A stretch of 64,000 nt of DNA from Alphaproteobacteria bacterium. GTDB taxonomy: Bacteria; Pseudomonadota; Alphaproteobacteria; Micropepsales; Micropepsaceae. Position 1 is the first letter of the stretch. Each line of letters opens with the position of its first letter. The translations under genes were made by a program, and so were the position numbers. Positions 7,812 through 17,666 of the stretch are shown here, in pieces. The notes beneath the pieces were generated by a model. It saw nothing but the letters and a program-made list of their open reading frames with translations, was not told the DNA's origin and made no database searches. The DNA is taken from contig JAGWZW010000008.1 of NCBI GenBank assembly GCA_018971835.1, positions 1 through 64,000 of the forward strand, given 5' to 3'.

Positions 7812-8483
7812 TTGGCCACACAGTACAGATTGATAATCGGCACCAGGAACTGGTCGAGTTGGAGTCTGAGGCCCTATCTGGCCCTGCGCGCCACCGGCGC
7901 CAAGTTCGACGAGGTCGTGATCGGGCTCGATCGGCCGCAGACCAAAGCCGAAATTCTCGCCCAATCGCCGGCCGGGCGCGTGCCGGTCCTGAAGATCACC
8001 GAAGCGGGCGAGACCACGACCGTGTTCGACAGCCTGGCCATCTGCGAGACGCTGGCGGACCGCTTTCCGCAAGCCGGACTGTGGCCGCAGGACTGGCGCA
8101 CGCGGGCGCTGGCACGCTCTTACGCTGCCGAAATGCATTCCGGCTTCGCCGCGCTCCGCACCGCTCTGCCTATGGAGATCGCCCGCACCCTGCCCCAGCC
8201 GCAACTGAGCGACGCTGTGAAGGCAGATATCGCGCGCATCGTCGATGCCTGGACCGACGCCCTCACGCGTTACGGCAAGGACGGCGGCTTTCTCTTCGGC
8301 CGCTTCTCGGTCGCCGATTGCATGTATGGGCCGGTGGTGACGCGCTTCCGCACTTATGACATCGCGCTTCCCAAGATCGTGGACGCCTATTGCACGCGCA
8401 TGATGGCGCTACCCGCGATGCAGGACTGGCTGACGGAGGCGCAAAAGGAGGTCGCCGGCGGCCTTAAGAGACCGCAGGCCTGA
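7812..8483 (+). CDS. Glutathione S-transferase family protein
   Basis: 223 residues. N-terminal thioredoxin-like domain starts YRLIIGTRNWSSWSLRPYLAL, with Ser in the usual catalytic position after the first strand, and a cis-Pro segment AGRVPVL; DSLAICETLA is the glutathione gamma-glutamyl binding Ser region. C-terminal helical domain includes LFGRFSVADCMYGPVVTRF (N-capping motif). The track starts at a GTG (7758), only 17 nt from the divergent aminopeptidase start; the TTG at 7812 is preceded by GGGAGG with 5-nt spacing and is the likelier start. Substrate unknown. Confidence 0.88.
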   Translation: MATQYRLIIGTRNWSSWSLRPYLALRATGAKFDEVVIGLDRPQTKAEILAQSPAGRVPVLKITEAGETTTVFDSLAICETLADRFPQAGLWPQDWRTRALARSYAAEMHSGFAALRTALPMEIARTLPQPQLSDAVKADIARIVDAWTDALTRYGKDGGFLFGRFSVADCMYGPVVTRFRTYDIALPKIVDAYCTRMMALPAMQDWLTEAQKEVAGGLKRPQA

Positions 8484-8486
8484 ATT

Positions 8487-9569
8487 TCAGGTGCGCTGAG
8501 CGGGCCGTTTCATCGGCGAGAGGGCCGGCGCCGCGGGCTTGGGCAGCGCACCCGTCTCGCGATAGAAGCGCAAAGCGCCGGGATGGAGCGGCGCCGGAAG
8601 CGCCTGTGCGGCCGTATCGATGCGAATCAGCCGGGCCTCCGGATGGGACTGGTCGAGCAGCGCGCGATTGTCCGGATTGAACAGAGCCTTGGTGACGCCG
8701 TAGACGAGATCGGCGGGCTCCGTATTATTGACAATCCAAAGCGCACGCACGCTCACCGTTTGCACCGCGCCCTGACCGGCATAGGTTCCCGCCGCGATGG
8801 CGTCTGCGCTGAGGGCTGGCTGCCGTTCGAGCAGCCGCTTGCGCCCGGCGCCGTCGATTGGCACCAGTTCCGCCTTGCCGCTGGCGATGAGGTCACGCAC
8901 CAGCCCGACTGGCGCGCCACCCATAGAGAAGAACGCATCGAGCTTGCCCTTCTCCAATGCCTCGGCCGCCACATCGGACGACAGCTCCAGGGCTTTGATC
9001 CGCCGAACGGGAATGCGATAGGCCGCCAGCACGGCGCGCGCCGTCACGGCCGTGCCCGAGCCGGAAACGCCCAGCGAGACGCGCTTGCCACGCAAACCTT
9101 CCACGCTTTTGATCTTGGCGCTCCTGGCAACGACCAGATGCATCTCCTCGGGGAAGAGGGCGGCGATCACTGCGATATGGCTTTGTTTTCCGCGCTTGGC
9201 GAAAGCGCCCTTGCCGGCGACCGCTTCTGCCACCACGTCGGCCTGGGCAAGGCCCGAATTTACGCGATGGGCGTTGACGTCCATCACGTTGGCGACGGCG
9301 CCTTCGCTGGTCTGGGCCGAGGCGATCAGGCCTTCCGGCCCGCAGACGCCCGGCGTCTCACAGCGGTGCAGCCCTGGCGGATGGCTGACCAACCCGGCGA
9401 TCGCCTCGCCGATCGGGAAATAGGTGCCGCTGGTGGGGCCGGTGGCAATGATGAAAAAGGTTCGCTGGGCCCAGCTCGGCTCGCCGCCCAAGCCCACGGC
9501 AAACAGCAGGGCCAGCGCCAGGGCGCCCCCCATACCTGCTACGGACAAACCTGCGATACGCCGTTCCAT
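8487..9569 (-). CDS. TAXI family TRAP transporter solute-binding protein (orphan)
   Basis: 360 residues. Signal peptide/anchor (about 5-34, ending PSWAQ) followed by the TAXI receptor fold: FFIIATGPTSGTYFPIGEAIAG is the diagnostic N-terminal motif, then a Cys-containing loop, and LRGKRVSLGVSGSGT. TAXI proteins deliver substrates to TRAP transporters from the periplasm. No TRAP permease gene (dctM/dctQ type) lies on either side, so the partner is elsewhere or absent. Converges with the GST gene (3-nt gap) and is divergent from tadD. Confidence 0.88.
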   Translation of the reverse strand: MERRIAGLSVAGMGGALALALLFAVGLGGEPSWAQRTFFIIATGPTSGTYFPIGEAIAGLVSHPPGLHRCETPGVCGPEGLIASAQTSEGAVANVMDVNAHRVNSGLAQADVVAEAVAGKGAFAKRGKQSHIAVIAALFPEEMHLVVARSAKIKSVEGLRGKRVSLGVSGSGTAVTARAVLAAYRIPVRRIKALELSSDVAAEALEKGKLDAFFSMGGAPVGLVRDLIASGKAELVPIDGAGRKRLLERQPALSADAIAAGTYAGQGAVQTVSVRALWIVNNTEPADLVYGVTKALFNPDNRALLDQSHPEARLIRIDTAAQALPAPLHPGALRFYRETGALPKPAAPALSPMKRPAQRT

Positions 9570-9652
9570 GCCACACGATATAACGCATTCATTACGTCAA
9601 GATTTGGACGCGTTCCCAAAATTCGCATTTTCAATGTTCTTTGGCATCATAC

Positions 9653-9667
9653 TTAAGGGTTTGTTGA
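9653..9667 (+). promoter_or_regulatory. CtrA-like box upstream of tadD
   Basis: TTAA-N7-TTGA, one mismatch from the CtrA full-site consensus TTAA-N7-TTAA, 48 nt upstream of the tadD start in the divergent TAXI/tadD region. Assigned because related boxes precede the other tad transcription units. Confidence 0.45.
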
Positions 9668-9714
9668 GAGCCGAACAGTCATGCTTGGGAGATATCTCTT
9701 TCGAGGGAACTCCC

Positions 9715-10701
9715 ATGAGCCGCATCTACCTCCGCGCCACTGCCGCAATCGCCGGTGCGCTAGCGCTGGCAGGCTGTGCGAGCCAGACCCCGGCCGACAA
9801 GGCCGTGGCGCTCACCGGGCCGGCAGCCGTTGCCGATACGGCCACGGCTACCAGCCGCGCCGCCGATGCCGGTCCGTATGCCGCGATGGCCGGCAATCTG
9901 CCGCACAATCTGGACGGCGAAATCCGCCGGGCCCAGCTGTTGCGCGCCGCCGGCGACCTGGAAGGCGCCACCCATGCGCTGGCGCAGCTCATGCTGGTGG
10001 CCCCGGACGACCCGCGCGTGGTCGGCGAATACGGCAAGGTGCTGGTTCAGGAGGGCCGGACGAGCGAGGCAAAAGCCTTCCTCCAGCGTGCCGTCGAACT
10101 GCAGCCAGACAACTGGACGTTCTACTCGGCGCTCGGCGTGGCCTGCGATCAGGCCAAGCAGCGCACGGCGGCGGCCGCTGCCTATGAGCACGCGCTCGCC
10201 CTCAAACCGGGCGAGCCCACCGTGCTCAACAATTACGCCATGAGCGAAATGCTGGCCGGCCATCTGGACCGCGCCCAGACATTGCTGCACGAAGCCGAGG
10301 CCCACGGCGCGGACAATCCGAAGATCGCCGCCAATCTCGCCATGATCGGCGCTATGCGCGGCAAGGCCGCACCGCAGAGTGCCATCGCCACCGCAGCACC
10401 CAAGCCCGCCCCGGCAACCCTGAAGGCTGCCGCGCCGGCGCATCTGGCCACCCGTCAGCACGCGGAACCCCGCAGGCACCCGAGGACAAATGCCACGCCG
10501 AAGGTGGTGATGGCGCCGGTTCCCTACGATCCGCTCGCCGGCAAGGTCTATCCCGAGCACAGTGAGCGCCTGGCCCATACTGCCGCTCACGCGGCCAGAG
10601 CCCGCGTGGCCAAGGCAACCGACGAAGCCAAGGCTGCGCCCCGGCGTGAAGCGGCCAAGGCGGCCGCGCCGACGCTACGCACAGCGGCTGATCTTTACTG
10701 A
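9715..10701 (+). CDS. tadD: TadD-like TPR lipoprotein of the tad pilus system
   Basis: 328 residues from the ATG preceded by GAGGGA (9703-9708); the track's longer N terminus has no support. A lipoprotein signal ends in LALAGC (lipobox, about residues 15-20). Tetratricopeptide repeats span about 65-215 (LLRAAGDLEGATHALAQLML, LVQEGRTSEAKAFLQRAVEL, WTFYSALGVACDQAKQ). The remaining third is Ala/Lys/Pro-rich and probably disordered. TadD is thought to help secretin assembly at the outer membrane. It converges with the tadC end. Confidence 0.88.
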   Translation: MSRIYLRATAAIAGALALAGCASQTPADKAVALTGPAAVADTATATSRAADAGPYAAMAGNLPHNLDGEIRRAQLLRAAGDLEGATHALAQLMLVAPDDPRVVGEYGKVLVQEGRTSEAKAFLQRAVELQPDNWTFYSALGVACDQAKQRTAAAAAYEHALALKPGEPTVLNNYAMSEMLAGHLDRAQTLLHEAEAHGADNPKIAANLAMIGAMRGKAAPQSAIATAAPKPAPATLKAAAPAHLATRQHAEPRRHPRTNATPKVVMAPVPYDPLAGKVYPEHSERLAHTAAHAARARVAKATDEAKAAPRREAAKAAAPTLRTAADLY

Positions 10702-10745
10702 ACAATCCTGGCTGACGGATAGCCGAGACGAAGCCAGCCGCGGGC

Positions 10746-11723
10746 TCAGTGCAGCGTGTGCATCACGCGGATGATCGCCGGGCCCAGAATCACGACGAAC
10801 AGGCAGGGCAGGAAGAATACGATCATCGGCACGGTGAGCTTGGCAGGAAGGGCGGCGGCCTTGCGCTCGGCCTCCTGCATACGCATCTCGCGGTTCTCCT
10901 GGGCGGTGACGCGCAACGCCTGCCCCAGGGGCGTGCCATACTTCTCCGCCTGATTGAGCGCCGCCGAAACTGCCTTGACGCCAGCATGCCCGCAGCGCCG
11001 CGCCAGGTTCTCGAAGGCCTGACGGCGCTCAGGCAGATAGGAGAGTTCGGCCGTGGTGAGCGCGAATTCCTCGGCCAGTTCCACCGACTGCTGGCCGATC
11101 TCGGTGGAAACCCGCGTGAAGGCGGCCTCGATCGACATGCCCGATTCGACGCAGATCAGCAGCAGGTCGAGCGCGTCGGGAAACGCGTGCATGATCGATT
11201 CCTGCCGCTTCTGGATCAGGTTGGAGACATAGAGGTCCGGCAGGTAGTAGCCGAACAGCGCCATACCGACGGCCGCGAACGCCTTCGTCCACGCTGTCCA
11301 GGCGAAGTTCGTCATGACGAACAGATAAAACAGCGCCGCCGCGAACACGATGAACGGCATGACGAAGCGGAAGAACAGGAAGGCTACCAGCGGAGCCTGA
11401 CCGCGCAGGCCTGCCCGCTCCAGCTTGGCGCGGGTGTCTGGCGACTCCATGAGGTTGGAGAGCTTCAGGCGATCCACCGTCTTCTTCATGAAGTTGACCG
11501 GCTCGGCGCGCAACGAACTGCGCTTGCCGGCGAGCGCAGCGTGATGCTTGGCCCGCAGTTCCTCGCGCCGATCCGACACTGCCTTCATGCGCGTGCCCAG
11601 CGTGTTGCGTTCCAGGAACGGCAGGCCGAACGTGACGATGGTGGCGAAGACCAGGATCGCGGCCGACGCGGTGGCCAGAAACTTCGGATCGAACAGGATG
11701 TTGAGAACGCCGATATCGATCAT
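10746..11723 (-). CDS. tadC: Tad pilus inner-membrane platform protein TadC
   Basis: 325 residues with a T2SSF (GspF-like) domain at about 175-305 and transmembrane segments near 15-35, 115-160 and 300-320. The LLICVESGMSIEAAFTRVS and AEKYGTPLGQALRV motifs are typical of TadC. With TadB it forms the membrane platform driven by the CpaF ATPase. Last gene of the long minus-strand tad operon, 8 nt after tadB. Confidence 0.94.
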   Translation of the reverse strand: MIDIGVLNILFDPKFLATASAAILVFATIVTFGLPFLERNTLGTRMKAVSDRREELRAKHHAALAGKRSSLRAEPVNFMKKTVDRLKLSNLMESPDTRAKLERAGLRGQAPLVAFLFFRFVMPFIVFAAALFYLFVMTNFAWTAWTKAFAAVGMALFGYYLPDLYVSNLIQKRQESIMHAFPDALDLLLICVESGMSIEAAFTRVSTEIGQQSVELAEEFALTTAELSYLPERRQAFENLARRCGHAGVKAVSAALNQAEKYGTPLGQALRVTAQENREMRMQEAERKAAALPAKLTVPMIVFFLPCLFVVILGPAIIRVMHTLH

Positions 11724-11731
11724 GGCCGCCC

Positions 11732-12709
11732 CTAGTGCTTGAAGCTTATCATCTTCGCCATCACGAAGATGCCGAGCGACATCCAGATCGCGCAGCCGGC
11801 CAGCATCAGGTATCCCAGACGCTCGGTGAACAGCAGCTCCATGTAATTGCGCGAGGTCAGATAGACCAGCGTTCCCACCGCCGGCGGCAGCGAGCCGATG
11901 ATGGCGGCGGACGCCTTGGCCTCCGACGACATCGCCTTGATCTTGCCCAGCAGCCGCTTGCGGTCGCGCAGCACGTTGGCGAGATTGCTCAGCGCTTCCG
12001 ACAGGTTGCCGCCCGATTTCGCCTGGATAGTCATGACGATGCCAAAGAAGCTGACTTCGGCGGTGGGCATGCTCTCGTACATGCGCTTGAGCCCCTGCTC
12101 CAGCGTGACGCCGACCTTGAGGCTTTCCACCAGGCGGTCGAACTCGCCGGCCACCGGCTGGGGGATTTCCCGGGCGACGATCTTGAGCGCCTCGTTGGTC
12201 GGCAGGCCGGACTTGACGCTGCGCACGATGATGTCGATGGCGTTGGCGAAGTTGTTGGTGAAGGCTTTTTCGCGCCGCGACTTGAGGAAGGACAGCACCC
12301 AGCGGGGCAGCGTGTAGCCGCTAAAGGCACCGGCGGCCAGACTGAGCAACAATGGCTGTTTGAACAGCATGCACAGCCCCAGCACCACCAGGCCCGCCGT
12401 CGCCGAAATGAGGTAGAAATCGCGCGGCGTGATGGAGAGCCCGGCCTGGTCGAGGCGGCGGCGCAGCGTGGGCCGTACTTTCTTGGCCGCCTGCTGGTTT
12501 TCGATATCCTTGAGTGTATCGGTGACGCTCTTGCGCCGCTGATTGGCGTCCGGTGCACCTGAACCCGCCAATGGTCCGGAGGAGCGCGCCATCGTGGCTA
12601 CGCGCTTCTGCGCGCGCGCGCCCTGGCCGTCGGAGAGCGCAAACATCGCGCCGCCGACTGCCACAAAGAACAACAGCGCCGTCAGAACGATCAATGCCGC
12701 GCTGCCCAT
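11732..12709 (-). CDS. tadB: Tad pilus inner-membrane platform protein TadB
   Basis: 325 residues. N-terminal membrane helix, a cytoplasmic segment, two central helices (about 105-140), the T2SSF domain (about 160-285, with VRSVKSGLPTNEALKIVAREI and IQAKSGGNLSEALSNLANVL) and two C-terminal helices. Pairs with TadC as assembly platform of the Flp pilus. Located 14 nt after cpaF and 8 nt before tadC. Confidence 0.94.
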   Translation of the reverse strand: MGSAALIVLTALLFFVAVGGAMFALSDGQGARAQKRVATMARSSGPLAGSGAPDANQRRKSVTDTLKDIENQQAAKKVRPTLRRRLDQAGLSITPRDFYLISATAGLVVLGLCMLFKQPLLLSLAAGAFSGYTLPRWVLSFLKSRREKAFTNNFANAIDIIVRSVKSGLPTNEALKIVAREIPQPVAGEFDRLVESLKVGVTLEQGLKRMYESMPTAEVSFFGIVMTIQAKSGGNLSEALSNLANVLRDRKRLLGKIKAMSSEAKASAAIIGSLPPAVGTLVYLTSRNYMELLFTERLGYLMLAGCAIWMSLGIFVMAKMISFKH

Positions 12710-12723
12710 CGCCGCCTCCCTGG

Positions 12724-14175
12724 TCAGGCCTGAAGCGCGTCAAGCGCCTCGGACAGTTCGCGATCCATGCCGAAATAGCGCGCGCGCTCCCAGAACACCG
12801 GCCGTACGATGCCCGTACCGGTGTGACGGCCCTTGATGCGCCCGCCCTCTTCCTCGCCGGTGATCTCGTAATGGACGAGATCCTGAGTAATGATGACGTC
12901 GCCCTCGGTACCGACCACCTCGGTGATATGCGTGATGCGGCGCGAACCATCCCGCAGGCGCTCGGCCTGCACGATGACATCGATGGACGCCACAATCATC
13001 TCGCGGATGGTACGCGAAGGCAGCTGGAAGCCACCCATCGTAATCATGGATTCAAGACGCGAGAGCGCCTCGCGCGGGGAGTTGGCGTGCAGCGTGCCCA
13101 TCGAACCGTCATGGCCGGTGTTCATGGCCTGCAGGAGGTCGAAGGCCTCCGGTCCGCGCACTTCGCCCACGATGATGCGCTCCGGCCGCATGCGCAAGCA
13201 GTTGCGCACCAGGTCGCGCATGGTAATCTGGCCCTGGCCTTCGAGGTTGGGCGGACGCGTTTCCAGTCGCACGACATGAGGCTGCTGGAGCTGAAGTTCC
13301 GCAGCATCTTCGCAGGTGATGACGCGCTCGTCGGCATCGATGAAGGCGGTGAGACAGTTGAGCAGTGTGGTCTTGCCCGAGCCGGTGCCGCCGGAGATGA
13401 GCACGTTGCAGCGTGCCCGCCCGATGACCTTGAGCACATTGGCGCCGGGCTGGCTGACGGAACCGAAGCGTACGAGATCCTCGAGCTTGAGCTTGTCCTT
13501 CTTGAACTTGCGGATGGTCAGCGTCGGCCCGTCGAGCGCGAGCGGCGGCGCGATGACGTTGACGCGGCTGCCGTCCAGCAGGCGCGCGTCGCAGATCGGC
13601 GAGGACTCGTCCACCCGGCGGCCGACCTGGCTGACGATGCGCTGGCAGATATTCATGAGCTGCGCATTGTCGCGGAAGCGGATATTGGTGAGCTGAACCT
13701 TGCCCGCCACTTCGATAAAGACGCGATTGGCGCCGTTGACCATGATGTCGGCGATGTCGTCGCGCGCCAGCAGCGGCTCCAGCGGCCCGTAGCCCAGCAC
13801 GTCGTTGCAGATGTCCTGCAGCAGGTGTTCCTGCTCGGCAATGGACATCACCACGGCCTTGATCGAAATGATCTCGTTGACGATGTCGCGGATTTCTTCG
13901 CGTGCGCTATCGGCGTCGAGCTGGGCGAGCTGGGCCAGGTCGATGGTGTCGATCAGCGCGTTGAAGATCGTCGTCTTGATCCGGTAGTAGTCGTCGGAGT
14001 GGGTGTCGCTCGCCCGTGCAGACTTCGGCGCCGCCGCGGGTTTGGCCGGTGGCGCCGAGGGGGCAGCCAGGAATGGCGGCGGCGGCGGATTGAGCGCGTC
14101 GTCTGCTGTCTGTGCCGGCGCGGCCGGCAGAGCCCGGCGGGTCGGTTCAGAGGGGGTGGCGCGCTTTCCGAACAT
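12724..14175 (-). CDS. cpaF: Tad pilus secretion ATPase CpaF/TadA
   Basis: 483 residues. Hexameric ATPase powering Flp pilus assembly at the cytoplasmic face. After a Pro/Ala-rich 60-residue N terminus come the N-domain, a Walker [11 protein letters not shown] (261-270), Asp and His boxes including [21 protein letters not shown], and GTLHANS. All catalytic elements of GspE/VirB11-type ATPases are intact. Translated between cpaE (3-nt gap) and tadB. Confidence 0.96.
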   Translation of the reverse strand: MFGKRATPSEPTRRALPAAPAQTADDALNPPPPPFLAAPSAPPAKPAAAPKSARASDTHSDDYYRIKTTIFNALIDTIDLAQLAQLDADSAREEIRDIVNEIISIKAVVMSIAEQEHLLQDICNDVLGYGPLEPLLARDDIADIMVNGANRVFIEVAGKVQLTNIRFRDNAQLMNICQRIVSQVGRRVDESSPICDARLLDGSRVNVIAPPLALDGPTLTIRKFKKDKLKLEDLVRFGSVSQPGANVLKVIGRARCNVLISGGTGSGKTTLLNCLTAFIDADERVITCEDAAELQLQQPHVVRLETRPPNLEGQGQITMRDLVRNCLRMRPERIIVGEVRGPEAFDLLQAMNTGHDGSMGTLHANSPREALSRLESMITMGGFQLPSRTIREMIVASIDVIVQAERLRDGSRRITHITEVVGTEGDVIITQDLVHYEITGEEEGGRIKGRHTGTGIVRPVFWERARYFGMDRELSEALDALQA

Positions 14176-14178
14176 GGC

Positions 14179-15444
14179 TCAGGCCCGCTTCTTTCCCTTC
14201 AGGAATGAGAAGAACGGCAACACGCCCTTGATCTCGCCTTGTGGTGCCCTTCCGGTCAGGAGTTCGGCGAGCTTGTGCACGCCTTCCGCCGTCTGCGAAC
14301 GCGGCTGCACCTCCGTCAGCATCTGTCCATTGTTGGCAGCCGCTCCGAACAACGCCGGATCGAACGGGATCACCAGCGACGGCTGAAGGCCGACGGTTTC
14401 GGCGAAGTCCTTCAGCGGGATCTCCGGGCGCTTCGGAATGCCGACCTGGTTGAGCACGAGCTTGGGCGCGGCATCGTTGGGCCGGTTCTGCTTGAGCAGA
14501 TCGGCCAGCGACTTGGCATTGCGCAGCGATGCCAGATCGGGCGCGGCCACGATCACAACCTCGTCGGAAGCATGCAGCGTTTGGCGCACCCAGGGTGCCC
14601 ACAGATGGGGCAAATCCAGGATGACGCAAGGCGTCACCTGCCGCACGGCATCGATCACGGCCTCATAGGCCGCGGGCTCGGCATCGTAGTCGCGCTCCAG
14701 CGCGGCCGGCGCGCTGAACAGCGAGAGATGGTCGCCGGCCTTCTGCAGCAGGCGGTCCAGCAGCACATCGTCGAGCCGCTCTGGCGCCGCCAGCGCATCG
14801 GCCACGCCCTGGCCCGGCTCCTCGTTGAAATCGAGGCTGAGGGTGCCAAACGGAAGATCCATGTCTACGATCGTGGTGTTGATCTTCAGCCATTCGGCGA
14901 TCGACCAGGCTGCGTTATGCGCCAGCGTGGAGGAACCTGCGCCACCGCGGGCGGCGATGAAACTGACCACGCGGCCGATGGGCGCCGCGTCGGGAGCGAG
15001 GTAGAGGCCCGAAATCACCTCGATCACCCGCAGCGGGCTGATCGGCGCCACCAGATATTCGCTGACCCCCCGGCGGATCAACTCGCGGTAAAGCTCCACG
15101 TCATTGACCCGGCCGATGATGATGACCTTGGTTTCCGGATCACAGACCTCCGCCAGCCGTTCGATCTCGTCGAGCGCAGCCTGGCCCTGCTGGCGGGTTT
15201 CGACGATCAGCAGATTGGGCGTGGTCTGCCCGGTGAAGTGTTCTACCGCCCCCTGCACGCCGCCGAGCTGGATGGCCATATGCGCCTTGGTCAGGCGGCG
15301 GTCGCCGGCTGCGCGTTCAAGCGCCGCGCCGGTATCGGGAAACTCACAGAAGGCATGAATGGAGATCCGCGGCACCGGCCGCTCATGCGGGGCGGCGCCG
15401 AAGCCTTCGTCGCTGTCGTTCGGTTCTTTGTGGGATTTGGCCAT
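14179..15444 (-). CDS. cpaE: Tad pilus localisation ATPase CpaE/TadZ
   Basis: 421 residues. Receiver-like N-terminal domain (about 25-145) without a clear phosphorylatable Asp, then a MinD/ParA-like ATPase domain. The Walker A region reads ARGGAGSSTL (165-174), a variant lacking the usual Lys residues, which is recurrent in TadZ proteins; DMDLPFGTLSLDF follows. TadZ/CpaE places the pilus machinery at a cell pole. Sits between cpaD and cpaF in the operon. Confidence 0.93.
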   Translation of the reverse strand: MAKSHKEPNDSDEGFGAAPHERPVPRISIHAFCEFPDTGAALERAAGDRRLTKAHMAIQLGGVQGAVEHFTGQTTPNLLIVETRQQGQAALDEIERLAEVCDPETKVIIIGRVNDVELYRELIRRGVSEYLVAPISPLRVIEVISGLYLAPDAAPIGRVVSFIAARGGAGSSTLAHNAAWSIAEWLKINTTIVDMDLPFGTLSLDFNEEPGQGVADALAAPERLDDVLLDRLLQKAGDHLSLFSAPAALERDYDAEPAAYEAVIDAVRQVTPCVILDLPHLWAPWVRQTLHASDEVVIVAAPDLASLRNAKSLADLLKQNRPNDAAPKLVLNQVGIPKRPEIPLKDFAETVGLQPSLVIPFDPALFGAAANNGQMLTEVQPRSQTAEGVHKLAELLTGRAPQGEIKGVLPFFSFLKGKKRA

Positions 15445-15470
15445 GAAACGCTCCGAACCCGTATCTTTCG

Positions 15471-16166
15471 CTATTTTACCGTGCTGATCGCCGCGGACTG
15501 ATCCGGCGTCTTCTGCGCCGCAGTCGGCTGACCTTGCTCATAATTGCCCATCACCACCGCGCGGCGCGTGGCGTCCGCCGCACCCATCGGGCGGGGCGCC
15601 ACCAGATCGCGCGGGTCGGCGACCATGACGGCAAGATTGTGCTGATTGGCGCAACCCAGATTGGGCATCGGCAGGTTGGAAGCCGTATCGCCCGCATTCT
15701 TCGACCAGTCACCGCAGGGATCGGTGTGCGCGGCATAGGTGATGTACCGCAGCTCCACGCGCCCGTCACCGTCCCCCGTATCGCGTGTGCCCACCAGGAT
15801 GCGATCGCGGGGCACCCCCATAGCCGCCAGCTTCTCGCCCAGATAGCCGATGATAGCATTGGAACCGGCACCTGCCGGCGCGAGAAGACTGATCGAGCCG
15901 TTGCCATGAGCCAGATAAGCGGCCACGAAGCCGTCGAGGCGCATTTCATCGTCCGGCATCAGCGCGCCCGGCGGATTGGAAACCGGCAGATCGAGCGATA
16001 CGAAGCTGGGCGCAACGGTGATCGGATGGTTGGCAACCGGATCGGCGCTGAGCGCGGCATCCTGGTTGGTCAGCGAGGCGCAACTCGACGCCGTCAGCAC
16101 CGCCGTCAGCGCCGCAGCCAGGCAGACGTCACGCCATACGTTCCCAAAGGCATCGCTCCCTGCCAT
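15471..16166 (-). CDS. cpaD: Pilus assembly protein CpaD
   Basis: 231 residues. N-terminal export signal with a Cys at TASSCAS that departs from a strict lipobox; then a CpaD domain recognised by NHPITVAPSFVSLDLPV, a FVAAYLAHGNGSISLLAP segment and CGDWSKNAGDTASNLPMPNLGCANQHNLAVMVADPRDLVAPRPM, the family's most conserved stretch. CpaD is an outer-membrane/periplasmic partner of the CpaC secretin. Between cpaC (12-nt gap) and cpaE. Confidence 0.93.
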   Translation of the reverse strand: MAGSDAFGNVWRDVCLAAALTAVLTASSCASLTNQDAALSADPVANHPITVAPSFVSLDLPVSNPPGALMPDDEMRLDGFVAAYLAHGNGSISLLAPAGAGSNAIIGYLGEKLAAMGVPRDRILVGTRDTGDGDGRVELRYITYAAHTDPCGDWSKNAGDTASNLPMPNLGCANQHNLAVMVADPRDLVAPRPMGAADATRRAVVMGNYEQGQPTAAQKTPDQSAAISTVK

Positions 16167-16178
16167 GGCTCGATCTCC

Positions 16179-17663
16179 CTACTGCACGATGAAGCCGGTT
16201 TTGCCGTTGGCCGCATCCTTTTGCGGCCCCGGCACCGGCTTGTGCGTTTCGTTGAGCTTGCCCATCAGGATGGTCTCTGGATCGGTGGCGGGCACGAAGC
16301 CATCGGTCGGCAGCTTGATCTTGTCCGGCGAAACCGGATTCACCAGATAGGCGCTGACCATGACGACGAGTTCGGTTTCGTCGTTCTGGAAATCGCGGCT
16401 GCGGAACAGCGCGCCCAGCACCGGCAGATCCTTCAGGCCGGGAAAGGCGTCCAGCACCTGCTTGCTGGTATGCTGCATCAACCCCGCGATGGCGAAGGCG
16501 CCGCCCGACGGCAGCTCGATCGTCGTCTCTGCGCGGCGCACGGCGAGCGCCGGAATGGTCTGGCTCGGCGCCGAAACCGCCTGACCACTGGAATTGGTCG
16601 TGGTGCCGCCCGCCAGCGTGAGTGCGCCAGTATTGGTCAATTCGCTCACTTCGGTGGAGATCTGCATCGAGATGCGGTTCGCACTCAGCACCACCGGGGT
16701 GAACGACAGGCCCACGCCGAACTGCTTGAAGACGACGGAGATGTTGCCCTGCGAGTCGCGGCCTGCCGGCACCGGAAACTCGCCGCCGGCCAGGAACTTC
16801 GCCGTCTCGCCCGATACCGCGATCAGGTTCGGCTCGGCCAGGGTGTGCATCAGCCCCACCTGCTCCAGCGCCTTGACAGTGCCTTGCAGATTGTTCGGTC
16901 CGCCGGTGCAGGTTCCCGCCGATGTGGGCGCGCAGACCTTGCCGATCTGAGCGCCGGAGAGATCGCTGAGCGCCGTTCCGGTCAGGCCATAGGGATTGGC
17001 GGTCGAGGCGACGATCGGCACGCCGGCAGCCACCGCGGCGCTGCTGAGGTCGATGCCGAACTGCTTGGCAATCTGGCGCGAGACTTCCGCCACCCGCACC
17101 CTCAGCATCACCTGTTCGCTATTGTCGATCTTCAGCATGTTGACGACCTTCTTGGGGTCGCCCACGAAGCGCGCTGCCAGATCCTGGGCGTGCGCCGATT
17201 CCTGCTCGCTCTTGACGGTGCCGGTAAGCACCACATTGTCGTTGAGTGCCGCTACGCGGATTTTCGCATCCGGCATGTTCGCCCTCAGCATGGACGAGAG
17301 CGGACGAACGTCGCGCTCCACGCTGATATCGAGCGAGAACAGCTGATGGCCGTGTGCATCGAAGAAGAAGGCGTTGGCCTGCCCCACTTTCTTGGCCAGC
17401 AGGAAGATGCGCCGCGGCGTGCGCACCACCGCATCCACAATGCTGGGATCGGAAACCAGCACATCGCGCGCGTCGGTGTCGAGCTGCACGATTGCCGCCT
17501 TGTCGAGCGCCAGAGTCATCTGCCGCTGCGGCACGCCCGGCCCTTGCGTCTCCACCGTGATCACGCGCGCACCGCCGTCACCGTCACGCGCGGCAACAAA
17601 GGCCGGCGGCGCCAGAACCGCCATCGCCGCCAGCGCGGCACCGAACATGCCCGTGCGCATCAT
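16179..17663 (-). CDS. cpaC: Tad pilus outer-membrane secretin CpaC/RcpA
   Basis: 494 residues with a signal peptide (about 1-25). Order: pilus-formation N-terminal domain (about 38-110), a BON-like domain (about 115-180, VVLTGTVKSEQES), and the secretin domain (about 235-460) ending with LPVLGALFRSRDFQNDETELVVMVSAYLV. It forms the outer-membrane channel of the Flp pilus. A solo copy of its N-terminal domain is encoded at 19723. Four nt downstream of cpaB. Confidence 0.95.
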   Translation of the reverse strand: MMRTGMFGAALAAMAVLAPPAFVAARDGDGGARVITVETQGPGVPQRQMTLALDKAAIVQLDTDARDVLVSDPSIVDAVVRTPRRIFLLAKKVGQANAFFFDAHGHQLFSLDISVERDVRPLSSMLRANMPDAKIRVAALNDNVVLTGTVKSEQESAHAQDLAARFVGDPKKVVNMLKIDNSEQVMLRVRVAEVSRQIAKQFGIDLSSAAVAAGVPIVASTANPYGLTGTALSDLSGAQIGKVCAPTSAGTCTGGPNNLQGTVKALEQVGLMHTLAEPNLIAVSGETAKFLAGGEFPVPAGRDSQGNISVVFKQFGVGLSFTPVVLSANRISMQISTEVSELTNTGALTLAGGTTTNSSGQAVSAPSQTIPALAVRRAETTIELPSGGAFAIAGLMQHTSKQVLDAFPGLKDLPVLGALFRSRDFQNDETELVVMVSAYLVNPVSPDKIKLPTDGFVPATDPETILMGKLNETHKPVPGPQKDAANGKTGFIVQ

Positions 17664-17666
17664 GGC

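Noticed and set aside
12553-14208. 551-codon plus-strand ORF opposite cpaF
   Set aside because: Antisense shadow; cpaF has intact Walker motifs on the other strand.
14965-14995. CpaE Walker A lacking lysines as a broken ATPase
   Set aside because: The ARGGAGSST form recurs in TadZ/CpaE proteins, so it is a family trait and not a local defect.
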